In this document: positions 21,978 through 33,384 of the stretch, piece by piece | Layout of the letters: each line of letters starts with the position of its first letter | How positions within the stretch are numbered: the first letter of the stretch is position 1 | Source: Annona cherimola | Lineage: Eukaryota > Streptophyta > Magnoliopsida > Magnoliales > Annonaceae | Length of the DNA: 64,000 nucleotides | Direction of reading: 5' to 3' | NCBI GenBank assembly: GCA_030490835.1 | Contig: CM059973.1 | Coordinates: 89,673,641 to 89,737,640 of the forward strand | Made by a program: the position numbers and the translations under genes | The notes under the pieces: model-generated | What the model saw: the letters and a program-made list of their open reading frames with translations, nothing else | Told to the model about the DNA's origin: nothing | Database searches by the model: none

Positions 21978-22319
21978 TCAGTGTGGCGACCCCGGCCTAT
22001 CACCTCCGTTTTTATAGGTGCTGGGTCGAGTGTATGGACGTCCACGCGGTACACCTGGCTTCGCCGCGCCCGACTGTTGAGGATTGTACGGAATCGTCGT
22101 CAAAATCCTTCGGCTGATTTCAGAGTCCAGCACCAACTCCACAGCTTCGTAGATGTTGATTTCAGTAGTGTCCGCGAACAACTCATCCACCGCATGGCAA
22201 CTACCGATGGTGCCATCGCACGGCGCAGCAACAATCCCTTGGCATCTCCCACTGCAAAACAGCGTTACAAGGATTCCCGCAGCCATACAAAAATCCCTCC
22301 TCCTCAACGCAATTCCCAT
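21978..22319 (-). CDS. RALF-like precursor (copy 5), both mature cysteines lost
   Basis: Encodes 113 residues from MGIALRRRDFCMAAGILVTL (signal peptide), with APCDGTIGSC in the pro-region, DTTEINIYEAVEL, DSEISRRIL (RRIL S1P site), and a tail IPYNPQQSG...GRPYTRPSTYKNGGDRPGSPH. Where the paralogues have PC...NGC this copy has PS...NGG. Each change is one base (TGC to AGC, TGT to GGT). The frame is otherwise intact, so the product would be a RALF-like peptide with no disulfide. It may be an early pseudogene or a linear peptide. It is the parent-like partner of the broken copy at 17643. A 156-codon plus-strand frame over it is an antisense shadow. Confidence 0.82.
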   Translation of the reverse strand: MGIALRRRDFCMAAGILVTLFCSGRCQGIVAAPCDGTIGSCHAVDELFADTTEINIYEAVELVLDSEISRRILTTIPYNPQQSGAAKPGVPRGRPYTRPSTYKNGGDRPGSPH

Positions 22320-22410
22320 GGCTAACTAGTCAGCTCCCACCAACTGCTTAATTCCCCAAGTACTCCTCCGCAGACACTGCCGCTCGCACATCATCAGTGA
22401 AGAAATTTGG

Positions 22411-22420
22411 ACAATATATA
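22411..22420 (-). promoter_or_regulatory. Probable TATA box of RALF copy 5
   Basis: TATATATTGT on the minus strand about 95 bases upstream of the ATG, in a block conserved with copies 1 and 4. Confidence 0.6.
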
Positions 22421-22469
22421 GACTACTAAAAGAAGAATGAAAGCTTTCATTAAAAAAAAAAACGAAACC

Positions 22470-22655
22470 ACCTGAGGACATTTTTTTTATTTTTCAAAAT
22501 ATCAAGTTAGATATTAACGACAGATAATTGCATGGGTAATACATAATTTTAGTGAAACTCTACGAGGATAACATACAATTTGTCAAACTACATGAATATA
22601 TATACAATTAACATCAAACTTCATGAGTATATATACAAATTATCATTAAAAAATT
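22470..22655. repeat. Right half of a Mutator-like MITE, upstream of RALF copy 5
   Basis: Matches 18041-18230: 'aaaatatcaagttagatatt', 'caatttgtcaaactacatga' and 'caaattatc'. It is followed by 'taaaaaattctaccactg', the same flank as in copy A. No left half is present at this locus. Confidence 0.7.
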
Positions 22656-23264
22656 CTACCACTGTTTCCTAACGAAGTCAAATTTTCACCAAATTTTATC
22701 GCCCCACACGCACACAATCAAAGTCATATGGTAAATTCTTAAATTATGTCCTACCTAATCTTAATGACCTATACACTGACAACGGATACATGCTCTAAAA
22801 AAACAGAGATATAATAAAATAACAAATTTTAATTAATTTAATAATTTAAATCTTTACAGTGTATATTTATCACTTGAGTCATTGTTCATCAAGATTAGAC
22901 GTGATATAGTTTAGGATTGCGAGTATATGGCTCTAATACTTTCTAAGTAGGATCGCAAAATTTTGTCAAAGTCAATAGTGCAAGTTTGACTTGCATAAGA
23001 AACTTTGATGACCATCGATTGCAGGATTATCCGCCGAATCAATAGTTATAGATATAAATTTTAAAAATTTTGGGGGTCGTTACAATTAGAGCTTAATATT
23101 ATGAATTAATTACAAGCGGGAAAAGTCTTTGACGAAATGCACTGTTGAAAAAGAAGCTGCGGCCGATGAGGAATAATGCGGGCGACCGGATCACCAAATC
23201 CCACAATGGTTAAGTGCAGGGGTGCAATGAACCAAACCAATATGCACTCCCGTTCATAGATTTT

Positions 23265-23850
23265 TTAATATTCTAGTTTCACTGTCGCACCAACATTTTG
23301 TACGCCCATAGCAGTAACCGTATATTTAGCCTTGTGAGAAAATGGTCCCCCTCCACCTCCACCATGTATCCAAGTGTCGGCAGCAACGTCACCTGCGGCT
23401 AGCGCAGGTGGCAGGGGCGTTGGGCTCCTTAGAGCAGGTCGTGGGTTCGAATCCCACATGGGGATTTCGGCCCCGGAAAAAAATGGTGTGGGAGCTGTGG
23501 TCTCCCTTTGAGGTAGAGTGGGAGCTATTGTCTCCCTTGGACTGGGTGGAAGCTGTTCTTCCTAATTCTTTAGTGGAGCTGTGTCTCCAGATTTCTTTGG
23601 AAGAGTTATGTATCTCCTTGTTTGTAAGAATGTCTCAGAACTACAATGTAATATGTGTTGAGATGTATGTAAATATAAACCATCGAAAAAAAAAAAAAGT
23701 GTCGGCAGCAACTGCTTATTAAAAACCTTATCACAAGCCCACAAATCAATCCGTCGGCCTTCACATGTGGCCATGTGGGGTGGCCGTGATAAAAACGAAA
23801 GATATATGGGACAGGTTGTTTGTGCGTGAGGGCAGAGGCATGCATTAGTG
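23265..23850 (-). pseudogene. Unit X, copy 2, split by a SINE
   Basis: The minus frame from 23774 starts MATCEGRRIDLWACDKVFNK and is cut after QLLPTL by the SINE at 23388-23698. The continuation GVQNVGATVKLEY lies at 23265-23330. It is the paralogue of 18896-19185. Confidence 0.5.
23388..23698 (+). mobile_element. tRNA-derived SINE with perfect 14-bp TSDs
   Basis: The 5' tRNA-like head has a B box GGTTCGAATCCC (in 'gggttcgaatcccacatggg') and an A-box-like 'ggctagcgcaggtggc'. It ends in a poly(A) run after 'aaccatcg'. GTGTCGGCAGCAAC flanks both sides (23374-23387 and 23699-23712). The empty site is intact in duplication A (about 18990-19006), so it inserted after the duplication. Confidence 0.92.
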
Positions 23851-24904
23851 ACAAACTATATACCTATCCTCCCATAGTCCTACAGCAACGGGTCCCGATC
23901 AAATGAAAATCCCATTGGCCATATTGTTTAAATCAAATGATGCCAAAATTTATTTCAATCAAAGTTTCGAAAAAATTGTTCTTACATATATACATCGTTA
24001 CGATTTCGTGGAACTTTTTTTCTACGTAAACAATCCATTTTTTACATCTGTATAGTTGAAAAAAAAATCTATTTTGTCTACTATATTTAGTCTCGTTCAT
24101 ATTATTAAGGAAAGTTTTTCGCTTATTTATTATCATCGTGCTTGCACCTCATTTATAAATTTGTAAAATCAATACAATAAAATAGCATAATTCTGAATAT
24201 CAATTTCGAAGTAGTATTCTCGACATGTAAACCACTAAAAATATCACTGCAATATGGATAGATAATTTCATAAATTATTATTATATTTTAATATATGTAA
24301 ATTAATGGATCCAACCATTTTTTCTAATTTACACAAATATATATCTATTTTAAGCAAATACGGTTCATCTATATATTTGATTTTGATGAAACTTGATTTT
24401 CTAGCTAAATAAATGATATTAAATATAATAAATAGATTGAATTTTGCATATTATTAATATCTTAAAAATTGAGGTGTTATATGAGATAGCTTCTACATAA
24501 CTTAGTTACATGGAAGTAAAATGTGTATATATATGCACACACATATATTGAACTTAGTTACATGAAAGTGAAATGTATATACATGGAAGTGAAATATATA
24601 TGAATTTTGATCATGCACAAGTATATATACCATAAGTTATAATATATTTAACTCAAAATAGACTTTATATAATTATAAAATTATAATCTACTATGCCCAT
24701 TGTATTTAAAATTATTTACTTTATTAGCATATCGATTTTCATCTAATTGAATACGTGTATAGGTCTCATTTGAAAATAATATAAAATTAATATAATAAAA
24801 TAATTTGATATAAATAACAACTTTAAAGTTATTTTTTAACGTATAAATTATCTAAGACATAACTTATAATGGATAAATAATTATGTACAATATTAATAGA
24901 TTTA

Positions 24905-25500
24905 AGTGAATATAGAGCCCATTTTGAGTAAAATATTCCATAACTTACTATACATGTAAATATACAAGATCATATATGTATATCTATATAGTTTCAAGTC
25001 TCAATTGATATAGGTGTAGGTATTTTATGCTTTTTTCATTCCTTCTTTTTAATGTCCATGTGAAGCACTTTTATTATTTAGATACACCAAAATTTATCAT
25101 TTTAAGATTTTTGAATATTTTTATAGATTAAAAAAGCAACAACTTTTACCATCATTTAATGTTAAATGAGGCAGAAAACTATCAATTTTAAAATTGTAAA
25201 AAATGTATGAATTCAAAATTATTAAATTTTAGTACATAAACTGAATACATTATGCATGCATAAAACTAAAGTGAATAGTGAAAATTGAAAATTGAAAAAG
25301 TACCCAAAATGCCTTACATTGATCAATGCAAATGCTTGCATGATCCTTTATTAATTTTTAAAATTTTTTTGTCACTAATACGAGAGCTCAAACATGTATT
25401 TTTTTAGATATAAACTTTTATAAAATTTGACATCTTCAAATATTTTTATTTTCAATATTAAAAACATCAGCAAATATCAAAAATTATAAAATTATATGGA
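24905..25500 (+). repeat. Dispersed repeat C, forward copy
   Basis: Reverse-complement match to about 41310-41960. Shared blocks include 'agcaacaacttttaccatca', 'gcatgcataaaac' and 'gcttgcatgatcctt'. Confidence 0.7.
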
Positions 25501-25529
25501 TAGAAGATACATGTCTATTGTTTTTGAAG

Positions 25530-26160
25530 ATTACAAGACCTTTTGAAGTTTATTTGTAAACAATCCTACCACTGTTTCCCATGGAAGCCAAACTTTCACA
25601 GAATTTTACCGTCCAACTTGTACACAATCAAAGTCATTGATAAATTCTTAAATTATGTCCCACCTAATCTTAATGGCCTATACACTGACAATGGAATGAT
25701 GGATACATGCTCTAAAAAAATCAGAGAGACCGTAGAATAACAAATTTTGATTAATTCAATAGATTTAAATCTTTACAGTTTATATTTATCATTTAAGTCA
25801 TCGTTCATCAAGATTTGATGTGATATAATTTAGAATTGTTATTTTACGACTCTCATAATGTCTAAATAGGATCACGAAATTTTGTCAAAATTAAAACGTA
25901 GAAGTTTGACTCTCATAAGAAAATTTGACTAGTCTACGGAATCAAAAGATAATAGATATTGGTTTAAAAAAAAATAGATATAGATATAAATTACAAAATT
26001 TAAAAAACCTGGGGGCCATTTAAAACTAGCTAGCCCTTAATATTATTAATTAATTACTATCTAGAGAAGTCTTTGACAAAATGCAGTTATAAAGAGGAAA
26101 CTGCCGCCAATGAGGAATAATGTGTGCGTTTGGATCATCAAATCCCACAATGGGTTAAGT
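25530..26160 (+). repeat. Third copy of the RALF-flank block, without the TIR insertion
   Basis: Reads 'gaccttttgaagtttatttg' then directly 'taaacaatcctaccactgtt', and continues collinear with 18235-18790 and 22660-23205. It is the empty site for the unit at 17236-18230. Bases 26161-27480 are AT-rich with no gene that I can support. Confidence 0.8.
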
Positions 26161-27477
26161 GGGTTCCACGCCGATCCCCTCTTTTCTGAGTTAATATTTC
26201 ACAAGAAATCCATCTCATCAACAGTGCGCCAAAACAAGAGGGATTTTACGTCAGTATTTCATCTGAAATTCATCAGATCATGCATATATCTCATATGAGA
26301 CCCACAGGATTCCAAGAATCGCGTCCGTTCGGTGAAAAAAAAATCAATCCACCGAGTTGTACACATCTCGTGTGTTTGTTATATTCAGAATGCCTTTATA
26401 CCCCATTTCATATGATCAAGTTGACAGCTTAGCTTCTTCATAATGAGAGGTGATCATAAATCTTTAGAGAGGTGATCAAATATATAAATTCGTATCATTA
26501 ACTAGATCTTATAAAATAAGTGCATCCACAAAATTGGAACATGTCAAACCCTTGCTAATCAACTACTGTACCGCTTCCGTCCTTACATAATTATGATTTC
26601 TGGTAACTAATATCTAATTGCAAAATGTTTCAGTTTAATTGCTAGAGAAAATTTTAACTGTCAATAACTATGCCATATGTCATATATACCGGCTATCAAG
26701 AAGAAATTTGATTGCTAATAATTTGTAGGTTTTATATCTAGACATTCAAATTTTCATTTAATTATGAAGCATTATTACAAATAAGGAAATGCTTTTTACA
26801 TCCAAAAGTATTATTATAGAGTGCATTTTGGCAATTATGAAAACTTATCATCTAAAACTTTTTTTTTTTTTTTTTTACGATTGCTCTGTTTTTTATAATC
26901 TATTCACGCCTTCGTACATGATTTTTATATCTTTTAATTATTTTTACACATTTATCTATATAACTATTTTATCTATTTTAACTTTATTTACTTACCTTAT
27001 TATCGTTACTTTTATCATATCACTTTACATTTTATATTTTAAACTAAAAATAATTTTTTAAAAATTTCATCATGTGCCAAACACACCTATGATAGAAAAT
27101 TTTTCTTGTCAATAATTATTAGTAGTTGCCAAAAGCAAAAATTTTCTTGCAGCGTTGGCTTGATAACCGTTAAACCATCAAAACCGTCAAACCACATTTC
27201 GATTTGCAAATTTCAGGAAATTTAAATAACGCATTATATATAAAAAGCTTTATTTAGGAAGTCATGTATAAATAGCTTGACCTACATTATAAAAAGTCCA
27301 GACCCCTAAAATCTTTTCGGCTCTTACCAAATTAAGGCGGCCGTTTATTACAAAGGAAACCTTGCTTGAAATACCTGAAGCAAAGCAACTGAAAGGGGGA
27401 ATACACAGAAGACACAGAAACCGAAGGTAAGCAACTATCCCTGTCCCACTGCTACAACACTGATGTAAAAGGGGAAG

Positions 27478-27496
27478 AGAGAGAGAGAGAGAGAGA
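27478..27496 (-). repeat. GA microsatellite 3' of RALF copy 6
   Basis: A (GA)n run right at the stop codon side of the gene, as at copies 1 and 3. Confidence 0.8.
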
Positions 27497-27498
27497 CG

Positions 27499-27867
27499 CT
27501 AGGCCCCTGCCCGGTCGCACAGACTTTTATAGGTGCATGGTCGAGTATAGGCTTGTCCGGGCGCGGTACCTTGCTTCGCGGCGCCTTCTTTAAAAGGATT
27601 GTACCGAATAGTTGTCTGCAAAATCCTCCTGGTGATTTCCGACTCCATCACCAGCTCCACGGATTCATACATGTCCTTGTTTTCATCGGTGTCGTCCATG
27701 GAGGCCTCCTTCTCCATGAGGCAATGCCCAATGGTGTTATTGCTGCAGGCATCAGCAACCGTCATTCCCTCCTGATCTAACCTTCCTTTACATCTCCCAT
27801 TGTAAACCAGAATTAAAAGGATTCCCAAAAGCATGGAAAAGCCCCAACCCCTCCCTTTACTTCCCAT
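27499..27867 (-). CDS. RALF-like secreted peptide precursor (copy 6)
   Basis: Encodes 122 residues from MGSKGRGWGFSMLLGILLIL. An upstream in-frame Met at 27909 adds 14 residues, giving an MIREL leader like that of copy 2. Pro-region: ACSNNTIGHC (a variant of CNGTIGxC with one extra residue) and DDTDENKDMYESVEL. The cleavage region is SEITRRIL, and the tail is IRYNPFKEG...AYTRPCTYKSLCDRAGA. Two mature cysteines remain. It groups with copy 2 by GHC(L/F)ME, DDTDE-KDMYE and KEGAAKQG/KKGAAKQG, so the array contains at least two subtypes. Confidence 0.88.
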   Translation of the reverse strand: MGSKGRGWGFSMLLGILLILVYNGRCKGRLDQEGMTVADACSNNTIGHCLMEKEASMDDTDENKDMYESVELVMESEITRRILQTTIRYNPFKEGAAKQGTAPGQAYTRPCTYKSLCDRAGA

Positions 27868-28249
27868 GGCTTCTACGCTCTTATTCCCCGAGCTCAACTC
27901 TCTTATCATTTATCGTATAGCATTGCCGCTGCCGCCGATCAGTGGCGAGGACTAAGGACGTTTCGGCTACTGCTATTTGGTATGAATTAATTAGCATGTC
28001 AAAGTAGAAAGGTACCTATCAGAAAAAAGAAAAAAAAAAAAGTAGAGACTAGAGAGGTGGGCTTCACCTGCATACATTAAATATATCTATGTTTAGGTTA
28101 AAAACATAAAAATATAGAAAAAATCGTAAAATTTGTCCTATTAACTGATCAAGGGAAACTACATGTAATTTAAAAAGATTTTGCTGCAGCCCGCACGCGA
28201 CCGCGCCCAATAAAAACGCCTTTTCCGTGACGCTCAAACGCCGTGTTCC

Positions 28250-28450
28250 AAACGTTTTGCTTTTATCACGCGCACCCACATGGTCGCATGTGAAGACAGA
28301 TGGATAGATTCGTCGGCTCGTGATTAAAAGAAAAAATTAAAATAAATTTCTTCTTTTTTAATTTAGAAAAAAAAAAGGTAGTTGCCGACAACATTTTGAG
28401 ACCGGACCTTCAATGGAGGGGAACCATTTTTTGTTTACCAAGGAAGGCCA
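28250..28450 (+). pseudogene. Unit X, copy 3 (degraded)
   Basis: 'cacccacatggtcgcatgtg' and 'ggatagattcgtcggctcgtga' correspond to the start of unit X (MVACEDRWIDS then a stop). 'gttgccgaca' and 'ggggaaccattttttgttt' correspond to its later part. A further partial copy is at 30340-30425. Confidence 0.45.
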
Positions 28451-29154
28451 ATCTACACTGTGCCTTGGGCGTGCGCTTGCATGCCTTCTACCCCGGTTTA
28501 ACGGTGAAAATCAGGGTAGGTTAAAGGCGGGTTAAGATGTCTTCAATTCTGATCCTACATTTAAAATATTCTATTTGATCTTTTATTTTATACTGTGTCG
28601 GCAAGGTCAGTCTAACATTTACCTTTCTTTAATAAATTTCGGAACAAATTTCGAATTAGCTTTGAGTCAATATTAGGATAACTAATCACGTTGAAAAAGC
28701 AAGCCAAAATTTAAAATTTATGTACTTATCACTACAAACTCACATCTACAATAAATTCAAAAGTTAAATGCTATAATCTTTTACTATTTAGTGGAGTAAA
28801 ACACAATTGTCATAACAAAGCATTTGTAAAATTTTTATTAATTTCGTTTGTAACTTAACCTTGATATATATGTGTGTATCAACCTTAAAAAAATAGCATA
28901 AATGTAAATTTTGAATTACAATTAAAATTGCTAAATTGTAAAATAATAATATTCATTCTTTTTTTGAAAGTGTAATAATATTTATTCTTAAAACATATAA
29001 ACAATATAAACAATATATTTTATTTCATTGATAAATAGTGTAAAAAGCATAACTTGAACAACATATATGCAATTAAAAAATAAAAATTTATTTATATAGA
29101 TAAATTATAAAGTTAAACGTATGTCCACATAAACCATATTCATATTAATAAGTA

Positions 29155-29911
29155 GGGGCGCAGGTTGGGTCAGGTAAGTATAGTTTGGGGTTAACCCTAC
29201 TCTTATCATGTTCCCAAAAACTCTTACTATACTTTATTTTAAGTTGGGTCGGTTCTAAGCATATCTTGTAATATTTTTTAAGGTCAAGGTGATTTTGATT
29301 TTGATTCCAAATCAGTTCTTTAAAATAGTCTTTATATTTTACTTGAAAACTATAACTTTATTACAAATCTTACTTAAAAACTTAAAAGCAAGATGATAAT
29401 AATATAATTTTTGAAATACATTTCTTAAATTTGATAAATAATTGATAAATTAAAGAAGTTTCTATATATTTAAAGAATATATTTATCTCTTTGACAATAA
29501 AAGATATTTTATGAAATTTATATTGAACATAGGTTAATAATTCAGGTCAATTTTGGGTACTCAGACCCTAGAACCTACCCTACCCTATTTGAACCAAGTA
29601 TTTTTTCACTTGGAACCTATCCTATCTTATGAGTACACAAAAATAAAAACTTACCCTACCCACATTTTAGGATTGGGTTGAATCATGGATACCCTATCTA
29701 AGTTGCATCTAGTTATAAATTTAAATATATTTATTCAATAAAATCGAATTCCAATAAGTAAGTATGATTTATGAAATGTTTTATACCTCATGGGGTAGGG
29801 TAGGTGGGTCAAGGTGTGTCGGGACATGCTTGACTCGCCCCATCGCTAGAATTAAAGTAAGGGTCTTAAATCTTGACCCGCCTTACTTCACTTGATTAAA
29901 ATCCTTGCCCC
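29155..29911. mobile_element. TIR element (MITE) with GGGGCGCAGGTTGGGTCA-type ends
   Basis: The left end GGGGCGCAGGTTGGGTCAGG and the right end '...tccttgcccc' are approximate inverted repeats with TA on both sides. Inner sequence is rich in 'gggtc/gaccc' words. No coding capacity. Bases 28460-29150 between neighbours hold no gene. Confidence 0.5.
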
Positions 29912-30059
29912 TACAAATTCAGGTATGATTGGATGGGTCATGGGACGGCACAATCTTATTTTCACCCTTACCTTGGTTCAAGGTTGTACTCGTAACGTGA
30001 GAGCATTGGTCTTCTGATGTAAAAAATTTTTAAAAAAAAAAGAAAGAAAAAAAGAAAGA

Positions 30060-30690
30060 AGACGGCTAATCTAACTTTCAATGAAAACCTCTACTCCATG
30101 TGAATCCGCTTGTGGTCGTATAAAATGGTTGATACGATTGACAGCGTTTCCTGTAAATGAATATCTACAGTGCCCATTTTACTAGAAAGTAGAAACTAGT
30201 TTGGAACAAATTTCAACTTTGGAATTATAAATAGCTTTGGTGTTAGAGGTAAATGTTAACTCATGGAACTTATGAGAAATATAAACAATAATGAGAAGGT
30301 AAAGGTCAATGTTTTCAGAATAAATTTCTTCTTTTTTAATATTTAAAAATAAAGTTGCCGACAACATTTTGACACTGGACCTTAGGTGGAAGGGAACCAT
30401 TTTTTGTTTACCAAGGAATGGTAATCCAATTTTCGACGAAAACCTCTACTCCATATGAATCCGCTGAAGGTCGTATAAAATGGTTTAATGGTTAACAGCG
30501 TTTCTCATTAATGAATATCTATAGTGCCAATTTTATTAGGGAATTAGATTTGGAATAAATTGCGACTTTGAAATTATAATTAGTTCGGTGTGCCAGGTAA
30601 ATGCTTTCTTATGAAACTTATGAGAAACATAAACAACAATTAGAAGGTTAAGGTCAATGTTTTAAAATTGGACCAGTTAAGCCGGCCGGC
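30060..30690 (+). repeat. Diverged tandem duplication (about 360-bp unit)
   Basis: Bases 30070-30330 and 30430-30670 share 'gaaaacctctactccat', 'aatccgct', 'ggtcgtataaaatggtt', 'acagcgtttc' and 'gaaacttatgagaaa'. Confidence 0.75.
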
Positions 30691-30711
30691 TGTCATGTTT
30701 GCAATTCATTT

Positions 30712-31120
30712 TGGATAATTTGCAAATACACCCCTTAGGTTGACCATAATTATGAATATACCTAAATAGTTTCAGAAATTATAAATAATCTCTCATTGTC
30801 TGACTATAATTGCAAACATACTAATGTCATTGCTGCACTATCATGACACATATATAAACTTCATGGGTATATTTGTAATTTTAAAAATTAAGTTGGTACA
30901 TTAGTCTTTGCAAATGTAATAATATAGTTTGCATATCTTTGCAAATATTTTGCATATCTTTGTAAATATACTCACACACAAAAGTGTAATAATGACGACA
31001 TAATAACATAGGTATTTTTGTAATTACAATTAAACTATGTGAGAAGTTTTGTAATTTCTAAAACGATATGAATATACTGCAATTATGGCCAAATTAAGTA
31101 AATATATTTGCAAATTGACG
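30712..31120. mobile_element. Mutator-like MITE (GGATAATTTGCAAATA ends)
   Basis: The left end GGATAATTTGCAAATACACC and the reverse-complemented right end CAATTTGCAAATATATTTAC are inverted repeats that continue through 'cataattatgaatatacc'. The style matches the 17236-18230 TIRs. Confidence 0.6.
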
Positions 31121-31573
31121 AACCGGTTAAGTTAAACCAGATTACCGATCACATCCCCTTCAATTTGGAGAAGAATATTTTATATTTTAGATGCAACTTT
31201 TCTCCACTTGACTTCAAAGTGCTTCTTGTGCTTGAGGGTGCACTTTTGTTGTCTTATCGTAATGCTTTTCAATAGTTAGCCAATGAAGCAATTGAAATTT
31301 AAGGTAGAAGACAATTAGAAAGGTGGTAGGAGACAATTAGAAAGGTTGTGGACTAAAAGTACAATGTAGTTAACAGGTTTTTTTTTTTATAAAAAATTTT
31401 CAAAATAATTTTGAATATAGATTGATAGAGCAACTGAGGGGCAACCATCAAGTCACCGAAGGGGTTGTGCAAGATTAAATACAGAAGAGACAACAAAAAA
31501 GGAGAAAAATGACGTCATCGTGCGTTTGAAAATTCCTAAAAGACTAGGAAAGATAAGTACGAGACAAGAAAAA

Positions 31574-31984
31574 GAGTAGCAATTTAATGCATCTAGTAGC
31601 ATTAAATTTTGAGTGTACTAAGATGCAAAACCCATTTTCGGAAGTTCTTTTAATTTTTTTTTATATATACAACAGCTAATTTAGTTGTATTTAATTTAAA
31701 TCGAATTTTATTATTTTTTAAGATATGCATTTTAAATTTTTGAAAGGGGGTATTTTAGTCATTTAAAAATGACTAAAACCCATTTTTAAAATTAAAAAAA
31801 AATATATATATATACATATCTCTAAAAATGATAAAACTTTTTTTGATGAAGAAAAATGATAAAACTTAATACATATATTAAATAAATATAAATTAATAGT
31901 TTTATAAAAAAAGTTGAAAAAATTTTACAAATGAATTTGCACTCTAATGCAATTAAAATTTCTAGGTGCATTAAATCACTACTC
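31574..31984. mobile_element. Foldback element (older relative of the palindromic MITEs)
   Basis: The arms are reverse complements: left 'gagtagcaatttaatgcatc', right '...gtgcattaaatcactactc'. The central hairpin is near 31745-31785 ('tcatttaaaaatga'). Confidence 0.65.
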
Positions 31985-33384
31985 AAAATACAATCACCTG
32001 GTGAATATAGGGTTGTCAAAACTTTACGAGTCATCCTATTTGTAAATCTGTAACCTATTTATTATAATGAATTAGCATCTTTCTTATATGATTTTTTTTC
32101 TTTCTAGACTAAAAAATTTTCTACATAAACTTTTATATCATATATGTATGATACATTGCGTATTAGATTTTCTTTATTTTTTATTTTGTTATCAAATCTC
32201 AAAAATTTTCAAGTACATATTTTTTCAATTCTTGTTTAAGGAGCTTAAATCTAACATGGGATATCTACAGGAGACATTGCTCACAACGGAATCGAACCGG
32301 ACATGCTCATACGCCGGTGAGGACTTTTACTAGCTGGACAAAGCCGTGCCTATTGATTTTCTTTCTTGATATATCATATAAATATGCTATTTTTTTCTCA
32401 TAAGTAATTCCTTTACAAAGGAGAATTTTTTTTATACCAAGCCTATTTAGGGTGTTTTTGGTATACAAAAAAGATTAATTTCACCACAAAAATTTTCTGC
32501 ATGCTTTTTTTTTATATAACTACAGTACTTTCTAATAATAATATTCCTTATATTTCCATACAACTATACTTCACTACTAATAATCATTCTTATTTTATTA
32601 CATAATTCTCCCATCCTTTCCAAACAACTATTCGGCCTTTTTTCCCAGATTAACAAGCACACCTAAAAACGATTAGAAAAACAAACAAAAACCCCTAAAA
32701 AAGGCATTTTATAAAGCCCAGATCCTATAAAGTAGTCGATTACTTTTTATACCTCAAAAACGTTTCTTAATATTTAAACCAGTTAGGATATAAATTAATA
32801 TATGCATATTATGATGCAAAAGATCACTTTGATTGTAATTTTTATATGTTATAAATATTAGCATAACTTGATAGTTAACGAGCAGTTGTTAAAATTTTGA
32901 TAATAGATATAGGACGATGATTATATGTGTCGACCGCAAGTTTTCTTGAATGCAACCTACCAAAAAATTATGTATCTCATATACTTTTTTTTTTTTATAT
33001 AAATCCAAGCACGATCTCCGTTTAGATATTTCATCTCGTAAAATTTAGTAATTTTAAAAAATATTTAGTATATATTTGACATTCACTAGAAAATGATTTT
33101 TTATCTAAAACTTTTTCCTCCTTTGTAATAATTTTTTAACATTTTTCCGTATAATTAACTTAATTTTTAATTATTTCTTTACAACTTTTCTTCCAACTAT
33201 CTTATTTTTTAAAATTTTATTCTCTTTAATCCTCATTATTACCTCATGAATCTTATCACATTTTTTCTTCTATTTTATTTTTAAAAAAAAATTATTAAAC
33301 ACCAAATACATCCTTAGTATTTTATTTTAATTTTTAAAATAAATAAAATGGTAATAGATTCATGCGTCGTACGAGTTAAAAAAT

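Larger units (their letters stand above)
22057..24902 (+). repeat. Segmental duplication, copy B
   Basis: Partner of 17643-20217, with the same order of landmarks. It carries the full-length RALF copy 5, and a SINE interrupts unit X. Confidence 0.85.

Noticed and set aside
21855..22325. 156-codon plus-strand frame
   Set aside because: It lies antisense to RALF copy 5 and has no motif; the minus frame has the signal peptide, RRIL site and paralogues.
23388..23470. Functional tRNA gene
   Set aside because: The B box is good, but the sequence continues into a SINE body with poly(A) and TSDs; no convincing anticodon arm.
26789..27061. 90-codon hydrophobic frame
   Set aside because: Translation of AT-rich, T-run sequence; Phe/Ile/Leu-rich by composition. 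The same applies to frames at 32088, 36532 and 45144.
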